DNA from: Puffinus mauretanicus
Lineage: Eukaryota; Chordata; Aves; Procellariiformes; Procellariidae
NCBI GenBank assembly: GCA_023333565.1
Contig: JAJKFH010001315.1
Span: 2,270,501 to 2,334,500 of the forward strand
DNA length: 64,000 nucleotides
Direction: 5' to 3'
The notes beneath the pieces were generated by a model, which had not been told where the DNA came from, ran no database searches, and saw only the letters and a program-made list of their open reading frames with translations. Both the position numbers and the translations under genes were made by a program. Position 1 is the stretch's first letter. Each line of letters opens with the position of its first letter. This document shows, piece by piece, positions 21,980-33,659 of this stretch.

Positions 21980-24900
21980 GGGAATAATTTGTCTGTCCTC
22001 ACAGAAAATACGCAGATTGATTGCATTTGGTTGGAACCGTGTTCACACAATGTAGTCTTTTTGAACTCTTCCACATAGTTTCTGAAAGTAGCCAGAGTTG
22101 TTATGGGAATAAGGCAGATGGAAATCCTCTCCTCCCGTAATCACAGTATGATGGGCTCCTTGGCAAAGGAGCCAGGATTTCCTGCCCATAAGCACAAATA
22201 CAAAAGTCATTGGCATTTAGCAGTGGAAGTGATAGACACTCTTGTGCCAAGTGGCATTTTATTGTGTCTCTCTTTTCTTTTTCCTTTCCACTTCTTTTGT
22301 TTGTCTGAAAAAGCCATGGCTGAATGTATTCCAAGTGGCTGCATTGTTGCTAAGGCCCGTTGTGGGAGGAGCCAACTCAGTAACACAGTATTACTGAGAA
22401 CGAGGGTATTGGAGCTACTTTTAAAAAATTTTTCCCCGATTTACAGAAATGACACTTCTGTGTTTATCTTTCTGCCCTTTTACCCATTTCTGTTCTTTGA
22501 GTGCTTTTTTTGTTTGTTTGTTTTCAGGTTATATCGTGTGTTATGTAGCCACTATTTCTTCTTTATTTTGTTTGTTATAAGTAGTTTAACCAGGTTCTCA
22601 CGTACGTTTGTTTCTAGAAATCTGAGCTTAAACTGCTATTTTAAGTTGTAGGCTACTTCTGTATTTATATTAAGATTTCTGCTTGCTACATAAACTAACC
22701 ATATTACCGCATTTTACAAATACTGTTGTTATTTCTGCTGTGGGGAGAGGCTGCATCAGTACTGAACTCTTAGTATGTATTGATGATACAAGTCCTAGAC
22801 TCTGTGGTTTGAACTGAACCTTTCTTTTTTTTTTATGCAAAGGGTCAAAATTCCAACCACATCTCTGCTTGCAAGCATCTTCCACAGCAGTGGGTGGTTT
22901 CAGTATGTAGGAAACTTTGCAAGTGCTTACTAGATTTCAACAGCTGTCTTGTACAATTGTACTGGGTTTTGTTAGAGAGATGTGCCTGCAAACACCACTT
23001 GTGATTTAGCGTTTTTACCTCGGGTGTTTTCCATATACCTGATTTTAAAAAACTAAATGAAATTAACAAAAAATAAGATGTTGTCCTGAGAACTTTTCTG
23101 TAATCAGACAGATGAAAGTAAAGATGAGGGAAAAAAGGGACTATTTCAAATTAGATAAGTAACTGAAATCATAAGAAACTAATGGAATGCGCTATATTCA
23201 ATATATATAGTGTCTCTTAGCTAAAATAAATTTTAACTAAAAAAACTTCAAGTACCCATGGCTGTAAAACTAGTGCAACATTGAGCTTGGTTTGCTAAAC
23301 TGCAGCTGGAATATTGGCCGAATGCTTCTGGCCTGGCCTATTGTGTATGCTGTTAGTGCACTTCTACCAGCATTCAAATTGTTTTCCATGTGTCTGTGTG
23401 AACTGCAGTTGCACTCTTACAGGCGTTGTAAACATAGTGTTCATTCACTAAATAGTGAATTAAATAGTCTAGAGGACTTGGTTGGGGAGAACAGGCTCTT
23501 CTGTCAGCTGCTACTGCTTCACTTACTACTTTTCTTCAGTTCTTTAATTCTAAAGGCAAGAAGCTTTCTTTTTCCCATCTGTTTCTCTTCCCTTTTTCCT
23601 TTTTTTTGTTGTTGTCCATGAATATCTAAAAATGAGATCCGAATGTGATGTAAATCTTAGAAATGAAAGAGTCAGTAGGAAGAAATGCATATTAAGTATA
23701 TGCACAATTTCTAGTTCAATCTCATGATTTGATAATGGTCTGGCTTAAGCTTTCTAAATATTCATGTTTGGCAATGCTAGATTCCATTGTTAATATATTA
23801 AAATTTATAGCAGAATTTTCCAGCATCTGGGGAGATGGAAATTCCTCCAACATCTAGCTACCTGCATATTAAGACACTGGCAAAATGTGTAAGATCATCT
23901 GTAGTAGCACCCTCTTGTCACTCACTACTCAGTCTTGACACACTTAAAACTGGGTGTGCGTTGTTCGTGAGTCTCTTAGCAAACCTCTTCATAAAGGCAC
24001 AATGATTTTCAAGCTTAAAACAAAATTCAAAACTAAGCAATTTTTCAATTTTTCTGTGGTTGTGCTGTATGCATTTGGTAGAGCTCAAGCAGTGCTGGGA
24101 GTTGAGTAGAATGACTTGCCATGTATATCTGCTTTCAAAGTGTAATGGACTTCATCCAAACCTACTCACAGCAGTCACCTTCAGGATCCTTCTCCTTGCA
24201 TCTCTTCCTCATATAAAAGCTTCTAGGTAAACTCTTGTGTAAGGTATACTATATTTTTGTTGTAAATTTGTTGCCTGAGTATTGGCTTTTTTGGTTAAGA
24301 GGAATGAGGGGGGAGGAGAGCACCACTGTGACATCTTATCATATGATGCTTGCAGCTCTGAGGGCCTCAGAAACAACTAATGAAGGAGCATAGTCCTCCT
24401 AGGCTTCTCCTCTTTGCATGTGCACATGCTCATACAGCTAGTGAATTTGCATTTGTGTGATGCTTTATTTACGTAAAATGCTTTCATTCTTCGCATGAGC
24501 CCATTTTTCATTTCAATTTCTCTAGTTGATTCTTAACATACAAATCTTTAATTTTTATTGCATAGCCACACTTTAAAGTCATAATGTTCTTGCTTTGCTG
24601 TAGGTTCCATAGAATGAATTGCTTTGGTTTTCATTACTAATGGAAGGTAGAATCAATAAACCTCTTGATGTCATTCAGTCTACATACAATTTTATTAGAA
24701 AGGGCTGTGTGGAAGGAGCTGCATCTCCGGGCTGAAAATGTTCTATTTAAAAGATTGCACTGGGACAATGAGTAAAACTAGTATTTTAATGGATGACTTC
24801 TATATTGTTTAACCAGTGTCTCATGTTTCTGTTACTAATCTAAATTCTGAAGCCCAGCAGAAGAATGCAAGTGTGTTGCATTATGTAAATGATGTATAGG

Positions 24901-25940
24901 GTTCATATTGTCAAGAAAAAAACCCCGAAATAGATATCGAATTGCTAACCCCAAGGCAAGGATCACCAGCTGTCCTTCACTTCCATAAAGTAGTTGCTAA
25001 CAGGAGCAGTTCATATGATTCTCAGCACTGCTATCACTTCTTAACTCTTCCAATGCATGAATCCCTTATTGAACAGAAATAAAAATACTTAAGTTAGCAT
25101 TTCAAAGCCTGTGTTTCTTTTAAAAAGGAAAGTAAAGTAGCACATTTTTGTAAATCTGTGGGTTTTTTATGGTTATTAAGCTAATATACTTTAGGCTATT
25201 TGGTCACATTAGTAATTGAAAAATGCAATAAGAACATGAATGTGTTATCACAGCTATCTGTAATACTTCAGGTGTGTGAGATACACTGTATCTCATTATT
25301 ATTTAGCCCCCTGAGGTATACTAGGGTCTTCACAGAAGACACAATCCTTGATAAATAGCAAGTGATTATCATCTCAAGCTCTGGTCCCACAATTTACTAT
25401 AGGAGCAGTACTTCCATCTGTGCAGAGCCTTATCTGCTTCAAGGTTTCAATCATATAAAGAGCTCTCTGCAGGAGGATGCCTGGCTTCAATAGTTCCTTG
25501 TTCTCGCATAGATCCCTATCTTGGTAGAGCTGCTTCTGTGCTCAGGGCCTGTGACTAAGCCATGACACAATTGGCAAACATTGTTCTGTACAGGGATCTG
25601 GGAGTTGCTGCAGGGAGATAGGTGCATGTATGTTCTGGTAGTTGTGCTTTTGCATCCTCCCTCGCTGAAAGAAGGAATAGCAGAGTTTTTTGTCACAATC
25701 AGCTTGAGTTCCATTTTTTAAGAAATAGTGTACTGTGTTTAATGAGGACCCGTGTAATCAGGACACCTGCGTTCCTGGTATGTTGCCCAGGGAACCAATT
25801 TACCCTAATGACAGTGAATGACATTTACTGCTGCTTAGACTAGTGCTTAATTTAAACAATAGTGCATTAGCAATATTTAACTTAATGGGGATGTATTGGG
25901 TTTATGCCAGTGGGTTAAGTAATGTTTAACTAGGTGTTAA
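21980..25940 (+). other. Noncoding DNA, no gene seen
   Basis: It contains the longest open frame of the window (22103-22651, 182 codons), whose product is Phe/Leu/Ser-rich in its second half with no recognisable domain; I judge it a chance ORF. Short perfect hairpins occur at 22154-22173 (8-bp stem, 4-base loop) and 25278-25294 (GAGATACA / TGTATCTC). No repeat family was recognised. Confidence 0.5.
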
Positions 25941-25949
25941 ATAGGTAAT

Positions 25950-26130
25950 AATAGAATAATACTTTGACTTATGTAGTGCCAATACATTCTACCTGAGAAT
26001 CTGTAAGTGTTAAAGAAATGTTAAGGTACCATACGTCAGAGTATCTGTTTTGAAAGGGGATGTAGTTTTTCTCATTTTCCAGAGATGCACAGAGAAGCTA
26101 AGTCTGTCCAGTCTGTCCTCAGTTTGACAC
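25950..26130 (+). mobile_element. MIR/CORE-like SINE relic, sense
   Basis: The order of features resembles old amniote MIR-type sequence: an ATAATACTTTGACTTATGTAG start, a diverged middle, then CTCATTTTCCAGAGATGCACAG followed by AGAAGCTAAG. This is the CATTTTACAGATGAGGAAACTGAGGC-like portion in decayed form. The assignment is by eye to a remembered family pattern. It is heavily diverged and has no coding capacity. Confidence 0.4.
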
Positions 26131-27616
26131 CTAGATAGTAAGCTACTGATACTAGCTGTGGATGGACTTGTGAGTAAAGTACTCGGTTCCTCCAGACTCT
26201 GTGCCTGGGATAGATTTTGGCCCCTTGCTTAAATTTCCTAGCTCTCTCCTCACTTAATTACATGACAATCCTCCCTTTTTCAATTTAAAAAAAAGCTCCT
26301 GAAGGTGATGTAAATCTACAGTATGACACTGTTCTCCACAAACAGTGAGATCCAGCTGAACGTTTTAAAATGTTTGTATAATGTGCTATTATGGAATGAG
26401 TTATTTGGCTTTGCTTAACTTCCAACATCATAAAGGCGACTTCAGAGTCCAACGGCAGTGGGCCCCAGGTCGATAAGAGAAGCTGGTTTAGAAGTCGGAG
26501 ACATGATTTATCATTGTGTTACCTCATTGTAATCCCTGGATATAACTGTACTAAACACGCCATCGTGAAAACTGCTGTGTATAACGAGAAGCTGATTTCA
26601 CAATGTTGACACCTAGATCCCTGCAAAATTCTAGACTGTTTTATACTGGAGATTTGGATTTGTCAGGGAGATGTGTGGTGCCCTGTCTGCAACTCCTGTC
26701 GTAAACTTAATCCCTGTATGTGTGGTTTAAGTTGCCTGTGTACCAAGGATTCAAGGCCCAGCTCTGATATAGCATAACTGTTTAATCTGGACTGTAGCTG
26801 CTAAAGAAGACCTGTGATAAAAATCTGTAAAGAGATAAGAAAGGTAAAAAATACAGGCAGACACATGATTGTTGAGAGAGGGTCGTTAGTAGCTCAAGTG
26901 GTCTAGAAGGAAAAAGCCAGCATGGAAGGGTGTAGAATCCTAAAAGGAAAAGGGGAGTCAGGGAACGGGGGGCAGAGTCTGTGTCGATGAAGCTGGTAGA
27001 AGGTGGCAACTCAGCCAGGCTGAGAACTCCTTCCAGGGAGCTCTGGAGGCAGATCATTGCCCGCCTGGCCTGGAAACACTGCAGCTGCTTTATTGGGATG
27101 GCGAGCAGTACCGCTTGGCTTCATAGCCTGTTAAATCCTCTCTATATTTTACATGTGTTTAACCAATAAATAATTGCATTATACTTCTCAGTTAAGTATA
27201 CCCTGCTTGCAGTGTCTCTTTGTGCTTGGCTAATGGTGCTCAAACAAGGGATATTTGGCTTCAAAACATCAGCATCTTTAAGGCGCCTCCAGTTCATCCC
27301 TATTTTATCTAGATAGGGCTATCCTAGTCCTGTAAAACCTGTTGCATTGACTTGAACTTTTGCGTGAACATGACTTGTGTTCAAATCTGATTTCATGGAG
27401 ATTGGCTCCTTCGTGCCTCTATAAATGTTACAGTTGTTAGATTACTATGTCAGTACTGTATTTTACTGGATTTAGGGATCTTACTATAATGGTCTTCATT
27501 CTTTTCTTTCTACTGATGTTAATCAATTAGCATTAAAAGCTAGCATCCAGCCTAAACCATGATCAGAAGGGATTTGGATGCTGCATCTTCTTTCTATATA
27601 ACCATTATATGAATGA

Positions 27617-27722
27617 TTTTTTTTGTGTGTGTGTATATATATGTATAAAAAAAATTATGCCATATAAATGTGGCATGTTTATGTATAAATATATAAAAAT
27701 AAATGAATATATAAAATTCCTA
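27617..27722. repeat. TG/TA microsatellite and AT-rich sequence
   Basis: A T run leads into (TG)n, then (TA)n, then AT-rich sequence with several ATATAAA words. A small inverted repeat, ATGCCA / TGGCAT, lies near 27656. Confidence 0.7.
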
Positions 27723-29185
27723 AATGTACAGAAATACAAATGAAAAGATATAGATACGTAAAACTGCATTTTCACCAAGAATACAGGCATGTTAACCTCT
27801 TGCAATGTTAAAATAGGGCCAACTTGGAATATTGTAGCAAATATTCTATATCTAAATGATAAATTGTCAGGCTATGCTCTGCCTTGATTTTGGAAAACAG
27901 GCTGCTTGGCTGTTAGACTGGCAGGAGGTTTGTAGCATCTCAAATGGAAATAAAGCCTCTTGCAGGTACTTACAGTGAAACAGGATTTGGACTGTTAGTA
28001 TATCTCATTTAATAACTATGAGAAGTAAGGGTAAAGTCATTGCAAAGTAGTTGTTTATTATAATGTAGGAGCAGCTAACAAAAATGTATTGTATTATGAA
28101 GAAAGCTTTGGAAAGATGAGCAATAGAATTTTGTACCTTTTAATGGAAGCAAAGTGTACCTGAAAACTTTGTCTTACTATGTTTGTCAGATTTTAATGTG
28201 GTTTGTCCCCCCGCCCTGCCCCATGATATCATGTGAGGATGGGAGGAGTTGCATCATTTGCTTCCTGCAGATTTTAGATATATTATTAGTTTTTTTTCTC
28301 TCAATTAAAGCTTTAGGGAATGTGCTTACAGATAGTTCATGTTCTGCAAATGGTGGCTTGTTATTTCAGTGAATGGGTTTTTTTGTGTTTTAGAGCATAA
28401 ATTGATAAGGCATCTTGCCAGGTTTAGTTGCTTTCTTCTACTCAAAAAAAAGCCTTGGAGTGGAGGCAGGAGATGTTTAGTCTCAAAGTGAAAGGACTGA
28501 ACTTCTCCCGGGCAAGAATCCCATTGACTTCAGTGAGAGGAAACTAAATCACCAGACTTTGAAAATTTATTTACATTACGCTGAGTTCTGTCTATGCCCA
28601 AGCAAACAGGGTCTGTGTAGGGAAACCTGGTGGAAATCAGCAGAAAAGGAATTCTTCCCTCTACAAGCTAAAAGGCTGTCAGAACATGAGCTAGTTAAAC
28701 AACTATGATCTGGAATAGCATGTTCCTTAAATGAGAGGATAACAGTGAGAACCATACTTCCTTGCAGTGATGGATCCAAGACTGTTTCCTCAGTATTTTC
28801 TGTCATGTATCAATTCCTTTGAATCGACCAGTGTTTACCAGAGTCCTTTTTCTTCCATGGGAAACAGAGTAGGAGCTTGTGCTGTGATGCTTATCCATGA
28901 CTCAAAAACAGAAATTTGGGTGGAAACAGTTATTGCACCTAAATATGACTGGTTCAAATACAAAAGAAACAGATTTTAATCTATATGGACCATTAAGTGC
29001 AGCAATACCCATTTTACATAAATTTACATAAAGATCAGTTAAGGCCAATGGGGTTGGGTTTTGGTAGATGAATAGAATATGAAGACATCAGTTACCCCTT
29101 TTAACTAAAGTCATGCATCTGCCTCTAAAGGAAAGTAGGCTGTGTCAAGGTCCGGACTGAACTCGATAGGAGCGTCTCGAGTCTG

Positions 29186-29366
29186 TCTTCATGACATTAT
29201 ATATGTAGGTATACATAGCCAAAGTTTAATAGATAATATAAATGTTATATACTCATGCCTAATATATGTTTAATATAATATATGATAATATTATATATTG
29301 TATACTTATTTAATAACATATAATAATATCTAACATATTAAACATTGTGTATATATATAGAAAATA
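29186..29366. repeat. AT-rich degenerate repeat
   Basis: About 180 bp made almost entirely of A and T, with recurring TATAATAT/ATATTA words and near-palindromic segments around 29272-29302. Such sequence can extrude cruciforms or unwind easily. A matrix-attachment role is possible but unsupported. Confidence 0.7.
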
Positions 29367-31243
29367 TTCATGAGCAATTGACAGGTCAACTTTTTTTGTG
29401 CTTGTTCTTGAAAATAGCCTTTTACAGTGAAAATTTTTAAATAAAAATAAAATAGGACATTTTTGAGGATTATTTGCTACTTGAATAACTCAAAGTGGCT
29501 TTGTTGAAAGCAATAATTGTAGCCATACCAGCAAACAACTTTGCAATCTGTCTGAGTGAATATGTTAGCACTGAGTGTGACTATTCCCTTACTGCTTAAA
29601 AGGGTTTCCTTGTTTGTCCAGAAGTAGCACTTCATAGCCTCCTCCAAAGTTATGTTAATATTCTACTTTAAGGCTTGACGTATGAGGAGTTTACTGGGGA
29701 GATGTTTGCTGTATCAAATTGTACATCAGAGCTCACTTAGGTTAAGAGCACATGGAATTGGTCACTATTCTACTGGCTGACAGGACAGGTATGTTTATGA
29801 TTTCATGAAATGTTTCTGTTCCTTTGGATGAAAAAGCTGAAAGGAGTGCTATGGCTCACCTTGTTGATTAAGAGTATTTTTTTCTGGGGGACAGAAGTCA
29901 GTGGTTAGTGCTGTAGAGGGTTACAGGTCTATTGTATTTTCACAGTATTTCATCTGAAAACTGTATGTGCAGATGATGAAAAAAGGAAAGCCTTTTTGTA
30001 TTACAGGACATAATTTAATAAGCCGTAGCATATCTTTGATTCATGAAAATGGGGGTCCTGCTAAAATCAACAGCATTCCCATTGCCAGTACAGGATATCA
30101 TGTCGAGGTCTTTGTGCTATTTTATAATAGGAAGAGGAGTTGACAAGTATTAGCCTGTAGTTCTAGTGAATTTATATGGGTCCCCATAGGGGAACTGTAA
30201 GACAAGTTGAGGGTTTGTGCTAATAACAGGAACAAATGGAAAGAGGAGCTGATGAGGGGGGAAAATAAACATGTAGCTAAGCAGTGGGATCCTGTTCTTT
30301 CATCTTTTTCTTGAGGTAAAGAATCAAGGAAGAAAAGACAAAAATGAATAAGGGGATGATGTTTGCTCTGTTTATGCAAAGTGTATTTCTCAAACATGCA
30401 TGATAATAATCCTGAGTCTTAACGGGGAGAAAGGTCATTGTCCTTCTGTCTCAGCTTAGTGAGGTCTTAGGAAATGCCTTCCTCCTGGCACAATTTTCTT
30501 TATGGTGGCATATCGTAGCACACATCTTTTCCAACAATTTATAGGCAAGTTAAGACAGAAGGTGTAATACTCTTGGTCACAATGACAGTGATTTCTTCTG
30601 CTGTGGTGTGCCACAGATGATCTCCACTCTTGGTCTTCTACTTGGATTTCTGGAGTTCATTCAGCTCTGCATCTGTAGACGTAGTTAGAAGCACTGCTTG
30701 TAGCCTCTGCTTTGCAGTAACTCCTTCAGCAACACAGCTTCGTTTGAAGTAAAAAATAAAGGAATTCCTTGTAAAGAGTGAGAAAAGAAAGAAACCCTAA
30801 TGTTTGTCACAAATATTAAAAACAGAAGCCCACCACTTCAAGGAAAATAATTTTTAATTTGCAATTAAAAATCCAGGTAGTTATTTCCAGTTCAAGGCAT
30901 ATGTAATTGAAGATAATTTTAAGGAACACAATTGAATGAATGTCTAAATCTAAAATCAGTCTAAAACTTAGGGTAGAATCCCTCCCTCTCCAAATGCTGG
31001 GATGAGAGTAGTCATGTTCTGAGACTTCACGCCAGAATTTTGATGCAGTTTGGTTTCCAGAGTCAGTTTAGCGGGGCAAGAAGGGCAAACAGGGCAGTCC
31101 TATCCTAGGCTAGCATGCGCACGTGCTCTCTGATTTATTTGTTATATGTATTTTATATTTTTATATTGATATCCTCTTTGTTTTAACTCTGTAACAGTCA
31201 GATAATTTCTTTTGGGCCACGTGGGGAAGATCCTGATGAAAAC

Positions 31244-31345
31244 TTAAAAAAACCCACCACAACAAAACCAAACCAAACCAAAACAAACCCCACAAACAAA
31301 CAAAAAACCCTCAAACAAAACAAACAGCAAAACAAAATCCATCTT
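31244..31345 (+). repeat. CAAAA/CCAAA-type simple repeat
   Basis: About 100 bp of A/C-only sequence with units such as AAACCAAACC and ACAAACAAAC. It resembles the A/C-rich stretch at 21925-21974, so this type of simple repeat occurs twice. Confidence 0.8.
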
Positions 31346-32216
31346 TTTTAAAAATAATACATGTGATTACTCTGCAGAAGAGCCAGAAGAGTCTCAGTTG
31401 TCTGTGTACTGACCACTGAGTAACAGTGACACCTAGGATGTGGTTTCAGGTGCTTACAAGCTTCTTTATTACATGGTGTTTGTGCTTTTGTGAACGCCTA
31501 ACCATTTTTGGTGCTTGTCTTGAGAGAAGCCGACACCTTGCTCTTCATTTCAACAGGTTCCTCTTGCTAAAATTTGAACTAAATTCATCATAAGTCTACC
31601 TACCATGGGTATGATTGCAGCCACATGCGAGTGCTGCATATGGTTACAGGCTGCTAACCTGGAAAGCAATTCAGTTCTTCTGTCTGTTCTAGCATAAGCA
31701 GAAGAGACCTTATCATAGACCAGGGCAGAATCACTCTGCTTGGCTCCACAGCTGGCGTGAGCAGATCAGCCACAACATGTACCTTAAACAGTTAATCATC
31801 TGTCTCAATAACACTTTTCACAGCCACTGTGTTTTCAAAGAAGGAATGACAATATTTAGCAAAATAAATAAAACCCCTTATTTGGTGTGAGGACTTGGAA
31901 GAACTTGAGGAAAGTTGTTTTTCCAACAACCCCCCTCCACTTGTCTTTGGCTCCAAGTTCCTGAGAGGAATACAGGGGGGTGTCTCCAGCTGTTCCATGT
32001 CCATTCTTTCTTCCTTGGCAGGTTTTTTGTTTTTGGTTTTTTTTAAATATTGGACTGTTCTGCTAAATATTTTTGCAAAAGTAACTGTTTTGAGTGATAA
32101 GGACATACTCTTGCCAAGTTCATTTCTGTCCACCCCTTTTCCTCACGCTTTCTGAGAAAGATGTCTTGGAATGGAAGCACTTACGATAATAAAGCTATGA
32201 AATTAATTTCAAATAC

Positions 32217-32287
32217 GGGCCTGATCCACATTGTTCTGAAGTAAAAAATATTCTTTTCATTGACTCCAGTGGGTGTTGGACTGAGCT
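32217..32287. mobile_element. Palindromic DNA-transposon (MITE-like) relic
   Basis: It begins GGGCCTGATCCA and ends TGTTGGACTGAGCT, a decayed inverted copy of the start, with TTGACTCCAGTGGG inside. The copy at 58641-58707 shares the same first twelve bases and the same plan. Such short palindromic elements occur widely in amniote genomes; the superfamily cannot be assigned from this copy. Confidence 0.5.
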
Positions 32288-32328
32288 GAAAAGGAAGAAA
32301 GAAAATTCATGAAAAACTTTAAGTGGTG

Positions 32329-32344
32329 TTTTTTTTTTTTTTTT
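32329..32344. repeat. Poly-T run
   Basis: Sixteen T in a row, about 40 bases beyond the palindromic relic. No retrocopy was recognised beside it. Confidence 0.8.
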
Positions 32345-32749
32345 AATGCCAAGCACAACTGTTTTAACGTAATTCAGAGACCTTTCTGGTAGTGTGGGTG
32401 GAGGAGGGAAGCAGTAATCTAACAGACATACAAAGACCACTTATTCTACAAGTAAACCCTGACGAAGAGATAGGGGAAAAAAGGAAGAGTAGGAAAAGGG
32501 ACAAAGCTGAATATATGGTATGAGGAAAAATAATTTTCTTCATGAAAAGTTGAACATAAAGGAACTTGCAGCTAGTATTCATGGTAGAGAATTTTTTGGT
32601 TAAAAAGATTGACATTTTAATAAACTGATCTTAATTAACAGTACTTTGAAATTCTGAGTTGTACGCTCCCTATCTCAAAACACTAGAACCAGTGGCTTTT
32701 TAAATAATTTGCTGCTTGTGGGTGATCTCTTTTTGAAACAAACCCAGAC

Positions 32750-33090
32750 CCTCCAGTCACAATTTATTTTTTATTTCAAAAATGATTTTTACTAGCAAAT
32801 TTTGCTTTGGTTTAAGAGAATTATAAATCATTATTACACAGCCAGACACTTCAAACATTTTGTAAGAGCTTTGTGCCTGATGAAGCATCAAAGGCAATGC
32901 TGAAATTCGTGATTACAGCATGGGTGCACGTCCATTCATTAATACATTAAAGTTCAGGACTCTAGGGTTATTAATAGGATTTCTAGATTGTCGTGCATTT
33001 CTCCCTTAGAAAAGGTGGCTCTTCCTGCCAGAGAAAGCAAGAGGATTGTTCTTCATTAATGCCAATTTATGGAAACTTTTTTTTGTAGGC
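32750..33090. promoter_or_regulatory. Candidate conserved noncoding block
   Basis: Repeat-free sequence with mixed AT-rich and ordinary composition and several homeodomain-type words (TTATAAATCATTATTA, CCATTCATTAATACATTAA, GGGTTATTAATAGG, CTTCATTAATGCC). No ORF is present. The texture resembles vertebrate developmental enhancers, but conservation cannot be judged here. Confidence 0.25.
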
Positions 33091-33404
33091 CGTTTAGGGC
33101 TGCAGAACTTAGACACAGATTTCTTAGGAGCTTTTTGCTATTTATTTATTCACCAAAGACAGGTTTAGCTTTTGTTTCCTCTTCCCTCTCCCACACACTG
33201 TATTGTTCGTAATCTATGTAGGGAAGGAGGGAAGACAGGCAATTATCAATAGATGCTTTTCTTGACCCCTTCATTTCTGATGCTAAATTATACTCGGTGA
33301 TCATGAATCTTTATTTAGCTCTCACTGTAATAAGCTCTGGGAGACATATGTAACATGGAACAACATACTTTTTAATGTACTTCAAACGTGAGATAGTTCT
33401 TAAA

Positions 33405-33650
33405 GGCCCTGCTGTGTTCAGATCTCTATTGTATTAGACACTGCACAAATCCATAATAAGAGATGGCCCCTGCCCTTCAGCATTTACAACCTATGTAAAT
33501 GAGACAAAGAACAGAATAAATGAACTGCTGCCTGGTTATTACTGATGGGGAACTAAGACTCAGAAAGATTAAATGATTTGTTTAAATTGTGCATCAAGTC
33601 TGTGCCAGAATTGGGAAGTGACTCCCTTTGTCCTGAGATCCTGCTTAGTT
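33405..33650 (+). mobile_element. MIR/CORE-like SINE relic, sense
   Basis: This is the clearest of the three. It runs TATTAGACACTGCACAAA, AGATGGCCCCTGCCCTTCAG, CATTTACAACCTATGTAAA, then GATGGGGAACTAAGACTCAG with AAAGATTAAATGATTTG, then GTGCCAGAATTGGGAAGTGA. This order matches the remembered amniote MIR-type consensus (TGCCC..AAGAGCTTACAATCT, GGGGAACTGAGGC, GGCAGAGCTGGGA). Relics this old usually predate the bird-reptile split. Confidence 0.55.
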
Positions 33651-33659
33651 GTTTCTTTC

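Larger units (their letters stand above)
26140..31240 (+). other. Noncoding DNA, no gene seen
   Basis: Only short unsupported ORFs are present. AT-rich simple sequence lies at 27617-27722 and 29186-29366. A CCATTGACTTCAGTG word at 28511 resembles the internal part of the palindromic transposon relics at 32217 and 58641, but no ends were found there. Confidence 0.5.

Noticed and set aside
22154..22173. 8-bp perfect hairpin with a GGCA loop
   Set aside because: Too short to stand out from chance in 64 kb, and no T run follows that would suggest an RNA element.
22103..22651. Longest ORF of the window (182 codons, plus strand)
   Set aside because: The second half is a Phe/Leu/Ser-rich low-complexity stretch through T-rich DNA, there is no recognisable domain, and a frame this long is not far from what chance allows in 64 kb with six frames.
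28505..28550. CCCATTGACTTCAGTG, resembling the interior of the palindromic relics
   Set aside because: Only the interior word is present and no terminal repeats can be seen.
29144..29190. CpG-containing GGTCCGGACTGAACTCGATA segment considered as a possible LTR or tRNA fragment
   Set aside because: No tRNA A/B box order, no LTR ends and no polyadenylation or primer-binding arrangement were found.
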